Shown: positions 9,491-12,149 of the stretch, in pieces
How the letters are laid out: each line of letters starts with the position of its first letter
Position numbering within the stretch: position 1 is the first letter of the stretch
From: Anaerolineales bacterium UBA6668
GTDB lineage: Bacteria; Chloroflexota; Anaerolineae; Anaerolineales; UBA6668
Reading direction: 5' to 3'
Assembly (NCBI GenBank): GCA_002455215.1
Contig: DKKK01000039.1
Location: 23,415-35,563 of the forward strand
Length of the DNA: 12,149 bases
Program-made: the position numbers and the translations under genes
The notes under the pieces: generated by a model
What the model was told of the DNA's origin: nothing
What the model saw: only the letters and a program-made list of their open reading frames with translations
Databases searched by the model: none

Positions 9491-9613
9491 ATGAACGACT
9501 ATATTTGTGCGAAATTAACGAAAGCATTTTGGGAGACGGCTGGGCGTACACATGATCTGCCCATCAATTCTTCAAAATCTCTTCACAATTCTTGGGTATC
9601 CTATAGATGTTGA
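9491..9613 (+). CDS. Possible 40-residue small ORF (doubtful)
   Basis: An ATG at 9491 is preceded closely by TTAGAGGAAA and opens a 40-codon frame (MNDYICAKLT at the start) ending in TGA at 9611-9613. The purine-rich tract is only 3-4 nt from the ATG, which is short for a Shine-Dalgarno. The peptide has no recognisable motif. The frame also runs through the candidate promoter repeats of the next gene, so it is more likely chance than a gene. It could be a short upstream peptide if transcription begins further left than assumed. Confidence 0.15.
   Translation: MNDYICAKLTKAFWETAGRTHDLPINSSKSLHNSWVSYRC
9571..9607 (+). promoter_or_regulatory. Candidate activator-type promoter: tandem 11-bp-spaced repeats plus TATAGA
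   Basis: TTCAAAATCT (9571) and TTCACAATTC (9582) are direct repeats with an 11-bp period (7 of 10 identical). TATAGA at 9602-9607 could be the -10 box. Hexamer repeats one helical turn apart are the usual binding layout of OmpR/PhoB-family response regulators. No good -35 box at 16-18 bp exists, which fits an activated promoter. The predicted start would be near 9614, leaving a leader of about 85 nt before the secreted-protein gene. No response regulator gene is in the window. Confidence 0.4.
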
Positions 9614-9628
9614 AGCCAACAACTTCAA
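9610..9628 (+). other. Small leader hairpin upstream of the secreted-protein gene
   Basis: TTGAAG (9610-9615) and CTTCAA (9623-9628) are perfectly complementary around a 7-nt loop. It would lie at or near the 5' end of the mRNA if the TATAGA at 9602 is the -10 box, where a hairpin could stabilise the message. The stem is only 6 bp, so it may be chance. Confidence 0.25.
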
Positions 9629-9698
9629 TACGAGAAACAAAACGGTTTCCCGTTCGTGAAAAAACATCAATACCTATCATTTTTTATGGAGATTACTC

Positions 9699-10475
9699 AT
9701 GTTAAATAGAAATACAATCAAGCTTGGAAGCGCCATACTCATGGCAGGCGCAATCGCAATTGCATCGGTGGCTGGCGTGTTTGCCCACAACGGCAGGGGT
9801 AGTGGCATAGGGGCGCAATGTCGTCCTGACCGTACTACCCACGAAGCGGCACTGGCAGAAGCCCTGAACATTACAGTAGAAGAACTGCAAACGGCTCACA
9901 GCAGTAGTGACCGAACCACGCCCGTATGGGAAACGCTCGGCATCAGCGAAGACGCATTCTTAGCGGCACAACAAAGCGTAGAAAAAGCAGAACTCGCCCA
10001 AGCGGTAACCGATGGTTGCTTGACCCAAGCTCAGGCAGATGCAGAACTGGCACAAATGGAGCTCGTCGCACTCTCCCATAGCATTTTTGGGCACGACGAA
10101 CATCAAGCTGTCATTGCCAAACTGCTCGGCATTAGCGCCGAAGAGTTGGAGAGTAAAATTACAGCGGGTAGTGACCTACGACAGTTGCTAACGGATGCCG
10201 GTCTGACTCGTGAAGAAGTGCAAACAGCAGTTGACACCGCTCGCACCGAGGCTATCAATCAAGCCGTCAAGAGTGGCAAAATCACCCAAGCCCAAGCAGA
10301 TGAAATCCTGGCAATGCCCGAAAAAGGCGGGCCCGGTGGGTTTGGCGGCGGCAAAGGGGGTCCCGGTGGTCATGGTGGCGGGCGCCACGGTGGACGCGGC
10401 GGTAACGGACAAGGCAACTTTGCGCCCAATGGCACGGCTACCCCACAACCTTCTGTCAACGGCAATAACGGATAA
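9699..10475 (+). CDS. Secreted protein with two 'LGIS.EEL...ITQAQAD' repeats and a Gly-rich tail
   Basis: The 258-residue product starts with a signal-peptide-like stretch (KLGSAILMAGAIAIASVAGVFAH, cleavage plausible near residue 29), so it is probably exported. Two related units follow at a constant offset of 87 residues. NITVEEL (57-63) matches GISAEEL (144-150), GISED.F (81-87) matches GLTREEV (168-174), and QAVTDGCLTQAQAD (101-114) matches QAVKSGKITQAQAD (188-201). The units look helical. Residues 210-240 are Gly-rich with K, R and H (GGPGGFGGGKGG...), probably disordered, and the tail is PT-rich. Such proteins are common in Chloroflexota and Firmicutes envelopes, some matching DUF2680-like families, but no activity is established. 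GGAG 7 nt before the ATG supports this start. A strong terminator follows, so it is monocistronic. Confidence 0.85.
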   Translation: MLNRNTIKLGSAILMAGAIAIASVAGVFAHNGRGSGIGAQCRPDRTTHEAALAEALNITVEELQTAHSSSDRTTPVWETLGISEDAFLAAQQSVEKAELAQAVTDGCLTQAQADAELAQMELVALSHSIFGHDEHQAVIAKLLGISAEELESKITAGSDLRQLLTDAGLTREEVQTAVDTARTEAINQAVKSGKITQAQADEILAMPEKGGPGGFGGGKGGPGGHGGGRHGGRGGNGQGNFAPNGTATPQPSVNGNNG

Positions 10476-10501
10476 TTCAACATACATACTCCTTTTTACC
10501 C

Positions 10502-10529
10502 AAAAACCAGTGGCAACCCACTGGTTTTT
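10502..10529 (+). terminator. Intrinsic terminator after the secreted-protein gene
   Basis: AAAAACCAGTGG (10502-10513) pairs perfectly over 12 bp with CCACTGGTTTTT (10518-10529) around the 4-nt loop CAAC, and the T run is followed by GCATTTT. It lies 27 nt after the stop codon. The A tract on the left would also let it work on the minus strand. Confidence 0.92.
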
Positions 10530-10631
10530 GCATTTTCCCAGCAGAATCACGCGATTGTTTGACTCTGCGCACATGAAAATTTCGCCTTTCTGAAGCAGAC
10601 CCGGTATCAGCCTATCTATCTGAAGGCGCGG

Positions 10632-10637
10632 TATAAT
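10632..10637 (+). promoter_or_regulatory. Possible -10 box (TATAAT)
   Basis: A consensus TATAAT stands 43 nt upstream of the 22-bp palindrome and about 245 nt upstream of the small membrane protein gene. No -35-like hexamer is found 16-18 bp upstream, so an activator would be needed or the match is chance. Confidence 0.25.
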
Positions 10638-10679
10638 TTGCCATGCTACACTGAGCACGGGTTCTATTCGGCATATGTC

Positions 10680-10701
10680 ATATTCACCACGTGTCGAATA
10701 T
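10680..10701. promoter_or_regulatory. 22-bp palindrome ATATTC-N2-CACGTG-N2-GAATAT, candidate operator
   Basis: Eighteen of 22 positions are self-complementary, with a CACGTG core and ATATTC/GAATAT outer arms. The right half (GTGTCGAATAT, 10691-10701) recurs exactly at 12058-12068 and, inverted, at 11974-11984 around the histidine kinase leader. Symmetry and recurrence suggest a dimeric DNA-binding regulator acting on the small membrane protein and kinase genes. The protein is not identified. Confidence 0.45.
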
Positions 10702-10727
10702 CAATAGCAAATTGCGGAGATTGATAT
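10698..10727. repeat. 8-bp inverted repeat ATATCAAT / ATTGATAT
   Basis: ATATCAAT (10698-10705) is perfectly complementary to ATTGATAT (10720-10727) across a 14-nt loop. It overlaps the right edge of the 22-bp palindrome, so the region can form alternative hairpins. No T tract follows, so it is not a terminator. Confidence 0.35.
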
Positions 10728-10881
10728 CCACCTAAAGCCCCGGTGATTGCAAGTCGCACAAACGGCAACAATCCTACACGCTTCAAAATGTCTTTCTTGA
10801 CGAAAAAAAACGCATTTTGTGCCGATGCTGAGCACACTCCCATTTTTGATGGCAGTAAAATCCTTTGTCAATATTCAAATT

Positions 10882-11229
10882 ATGATGAGCCCCAATACCC
10901 CACTCAAGAACCGCTTCGGTTGCACACTCGTTTTTATTATCTGGATACTCCTGCTGTGTTTACCAATGTTTGGTTTTATGCTCGCGCTAAAGGGTGAGCT
11001 TCGGCTCAACTTGGGTGAGTTTCGCCAGCGGGTTTGGCTGATACAAGATAGCGAGAATAATGGTGTTGGGTGGCAAAGTGAAAGCCCCGCGCGTGCTAGC
11101 CTATTGGAAGCGACTTGCCAAGAAATTCGTGTGCAATATTTCTTCTGGCAAGGCGGCGAATCGAATGCCAACGCGCACTATTGCACCTGTGAAAGAGAAG
11201 GGGTCGATATGCCCCCGCAATGTCCTTAG
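10882..11229 (+). CDS. Small one-helix membrane protein with conserved-looking cysteines, function unknown
   Basis: From the ATG at 10882 (a second ATG is at 10885) the product is 115 residues. It has a short polar start (MMSPNTPLKNRFGC), one hydrophobic helix (TLVFIIWILLLCLPMFGFMLAL), then a soluble domain of about 80 residues containing RVWLIQDSENNGVGW, TCQEIRVQYFFWQGG and a C-terminal YCTCE. The pattern 'NRFGC - helix - LKGE.R - WLI - C..I.V.YF.W - YC.C' resembles a family of uncharacterised small membrane proteins I associate with Chloroflexota. This is recollection, not a search. The four C-terminal-side Cys residues could form disulphides or bind metal if exported. The frame is open upstream to a GTG at 10819, but that part does not look like protein and lacks a ribosome site. 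No Shine-Dalgarno precedes 10882 either. Its stop codon overlaps that of the convergent kinase. Confidence 0.6.
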   Translation: MMSPNTPLKNRFGCTLVFIIWILLLCLPMFGFMLALKGELRLNLGEFRQRVWLIQDSENNGVGWQSESPARASLLEATCQEIRVQYFFWQGGESNANAHYCTCEREGVDMPPQCP

Positions 11230-11984
11230 TCAGATGGTGTTGTATTTTTTAGTATGGGTACGGTAAACGAAACTGTAGTGCCAACATCCACTTCACTGGC
11301 TAGCCACACCTGTCCACCCTGCAAATCCACCAATTCCTTCACCACCATCAAGCCTAGCCCGGTTCCCGATTTCGATTGCACGTACACATCTTCCGCACGG
11401 TAGTATGGGCTAAACAGTTTCTGTTGATCTTCGCGGCTAATACCTACCCCCGTATCACGCACATTCACTTGAACAAACTCGCCAATTTGGGTTGTAGAAA
11501 CCGTCACTGTGCCTTTGGGACGGGTGTATTTGACCGCGTTGCTGAGCAAGTTGGTGACAATTTGCGCCACCCTTACGCGGTCTGCCAAAACGAGCGGCAT
11601 TTCTTCGTTCAATGACATTTGTAAACCCACTTCACCCACTTGAATTTGTTCAAATAGAATACCGACTGTTTCATACAAGACTTCGGTAATTTCAATCGGT
11701 TGTAAATTTAATTCAAGTCTTTTGGATTTTAATTTACCAAAAGTGGAAAGATCATCCACTACCTGATTCATACGCACCATACTTCGCAAAGCGGCGCGTA
11801 ACAATTTTTGTTGATGAGGAGTCATAGCTCCCGCCAAGCCTTGCTCCATCATCTCCAAATACCCTTGCACAGTAGAAAGCGGTGTTGCAATCTCATGGGC
11901 AATTGTAGAATAAAGTTGCGGTTGGGTAATGGATCCTTCCACAGAATTAGATACCTGTACACTGTTTTCGACTATATTCGACAC
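11226..11984 (-). CDS. Soluble sensor-less histidine kinase (HisKA + HATPase_c)
   Basis: The 252-residue product is a bare transmitter module. The H-box STIAHEIATPLSTVQGYL carries the phospho-accepting H30, and the catalytic domain has an N-box NLLSNAVKYT (145-154), G1 DTGVG (177-181), F-box LFSPYYRAE (190-198) and G2 GTGLGL (207-212). All key residues are present, so it should autophosphorylate and pass phosphate to an unseen response regulator. Only about 25 residues precede the H-box, with no membrane helix or PAS/GAF domain. It therefore needs an outside signal partner or senses through its short N terminus. The start is GTG at 11984. An in-frame TAA lies two codons upstream, so the gene cannot extend further, and a GTG at 11942 (codon 15) is an alternative. 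No clear ribosome site is seen for either. The start lies in one arm of a 12-bp inverted repeat. Confidence 0.9.
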   Translation of the reverse strand: MSNIVENSVQVSNSVEGSITQPQLYSTIAHEIATPLSTVQGYLEMMEQGLAGAMTPHQQKLLRAALRSMVRMNQVVDDLSTFGKLKSKRLELNLQPIEITEVLYETVGILFEQIQVGEVGLQMSLNEEMPLVLADRVRVAQIVTNLLSNAVKYTRPKGTVTVSTTQIGEFVQVNVRDTGVGISREDQQKLFSPYYRAEDVYVQSKSGTGLGLMVVKELVDLQGGQVWLASEVDVGTTVSFTVPILKNTTPSD

Positions 11985-12069
11985 GGGTTATATTGGGCGT
12001 GAGTGCTGAATATCGAATTGCGCTTTTTTCTTAAGGGAAGAAGCGCAATTTCCATCTGTGTCGAATATA
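11973..12069 (-). promoter_or_regulatory. Histidine kinase leader: 12-bp inverted repeat with nested hairpin over the GTG start
   Basis: TATATTCGACAC at 11973-11984 and GTGTCGAATATA at 12058-12069 are exact reverse complements 73 nt apart. Within them, AATTGCGCTT (12016-12025) pairs with AAGCGCAATT (12041-12050). On the plus strand this inner stem extends to about 15 bp with G-U pairs. On the kinase transcript the outer stem would include the GTG start codon (11984-11982). No T tract follows either hairpin on either strand, so this is not a standard terminator. It may be an RNA structure that masks translation, a pair of operators, or a short repeat element. Confidence 0.55.
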
Positions 12070-12092
12070 AACTTTCTACCATAAACAAGAAA

Positions 12093-12098
12093 ATTATA
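12093..12098 (-). promoter_or_regulatory. Possible -10 box (TATAAT) for the histidine kinase
   Basis: The minus strand reads TATAAT here, giving a start near 12086 and a leader of about 100 nt that contains the whole inverted-repeat structure. The hexamer 17 bp upstream (AAACGC) is not a -35 box, and TTGACT at 12111-12106 is only 7 bp away, too close. It is therefore at best a weak or activated promoter. Confidence 0.35.
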
Positions 12099-12140
12099 CA
12101 CGAAAAGTCAATTTTGCGTTTGTTTTTGCAGGGCAACCGC

Positions 12141-12149
12141 ATGAAGGAT
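12141..12149 (+). CDS. Possible start of a divergent gene at the window edge
   Basis: ATGAAGGAT ends the window, preceded by AGGG with 7-8 nt spacing (CAGGGCAACCGC then ATG). The 156 nt between this and the kinase start would be a divergent promoter region. Only three codons are visible, so nothing can be said of the product. Confidence 0.2.

Larger units (their letters stand above)
9248..9698. other. 451-nt divergent intergenic region between gltB and the secreted-protein gene
   Basis: From the gltB side it holds, in order: the gltB ribosome binding site, the leader terminator hairpin (9310-9357), a 16-bp palindrome (9376-9391), a 10-bp spaced inverted repeat (9424-9462), a 40-codon short frame with a purine-rich ribosome-site-like start (9491-9613), tandem 11-bp-spaced repeats with a TATAGA (9571-9607), and a leader hairpin TTGAAG/CTTCAA (9610-9628). 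A convincing sigma-70 promoter for gltB was not found. TTGTCT-17-TATTGA on the minus strand (around 9400-9430) is only a weak match. Confidence 0.6.
10530..10881. other. Roughly 350-nt non-coding stretch with palindromes
   Basis: No credible gene is seen here. It contains an imperfect 9-bp inverted repeat (GCAGAATCA 10541-10549 against TGACTCTGC 10560-10568), a perfect TATAAT at 10632-10637 without a recognisable -35 box at normal spacing, the 22-bp palindrome at 10680-10701, and an 8-bp inverted repeat at 10698-10727. Frames open through its right part (from 10743 and from 10819) lack ribosome sites and have no protein-like pattern before residue 22 of the next gene. Confidence 0.55.

Noticed and set aside
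10541..10568. Inverted repeat GCAGAATCA / TGACTCTGC as a second terminator
   Set aside because: It has a mismatch or wobble and no following T run, and it lies just after an already complete terminator.
10743..10997. 84-codon plus-strand frame overlapping the small membrane protein
   Set aside because: It starts at GTG with no ribosome site and shows no hydrophobic or motif pattern, while the overlapping frame has a clear helix and a family-like Cys pattern.
12016..12050. Intrinsic terminator for the kinase or a neighbouring gene
   Set aside because: The stem is strong, but neither strand has a T tract after it, and it lies in the 5' leader of the kinase, not at the end of a gene.
12093..12111. 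Full sigma-70 promoter from TTGACT and TATAAT on the minus strand
   Set aside because: The two hexamers are only 7 bp apart, too close to act as one promoter. Only the -10 box was kept, with low confidence.
1..12149. CRISPR array, tRNA, rRNA, insertion sequence or prophage genes
   Set aside because: No regularly spaced direct repeats, clover-leaf sequences, transposase or integrase motifs or phage structural genes were seen on either strand.

Overview
The window looks like chromosomal DNA of a bacterium of moderate GC content with ordinary house-keeping genes. It contains no phage, transposase, CRISPR, rRNA or tRNA signal. The best guess for the host is Chloroflexota (Anaerolineae-like). This rests on my recollection of similar hisF-hisI plus ArnT-like glycosyltransferase neighbourhoods, secreted 'ITQAQAD' repeat proteins and small Cys-containing one-helix membrane proteins in that phylum. 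It is an inference, not a demonstrated assignment.

Layout. Positions 2-3058 (+) form a tight co-directional cluster: the tail of a divergent PAP2 (DUF212) membrane protein, hisF, hisI, and a large GT-C membrane glycosyltransferase that overlaps hisI by 17 nt. A hairpin at 3112-3145 with A and T tracts on its two sides can terminate both this cluster and the convergent gltBD operon. Positions 3168-9247 (-) hold gltD and gltB, the two subunits of glutamate synthase, with all expected catalytic and cluster residues. Upstream of gltB, an intrinsic-terminator-like hairpin lies inside the leader and suggests attenuation. Positions 9248-9698 form a structured divergent promoter region. Positions 9699-10475 (+) encode a secreted protein made of two units related at a constant 87-residue offset plus a Gly-rich tail, followed by a strong terminator. 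Positions 10530-10881 are non-coding and hold a 22-bp palindrome. Positions 10882-11229 (+) encode a small one-helix membrane protein. It converges on, and overlaps by 4 bp, a sensor-less histidine kinase at 11226-11984 (-).

The least explained part is the right end. The 11-mer GTGTCGAATAT occurs three times. One copy is half of the 22-bp palindrome at 10680-10701. The other two face each other at 11973-11984 and 12058-12069, as a perfect 12-bp inverted repeat around the kinase leader. One arm of that repeat contains the kinase GTG start codon, and a second long hairpin is nested inside. This could be a regulator's operator set, an RNA structure that hides the start codon, or a small repeat element.

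Functionally, hisF/hisI (histidine synthesis) and gltBD (glutamate from glutamine and 2-oxoglutarate) are both nitrogen and amino-acid metabolism, but they are in separate, convergent transcription units. HisF needs HisH, and HisI needs upstream his enzymes. None of these is in the window, so the his pathway must be split across the genome.
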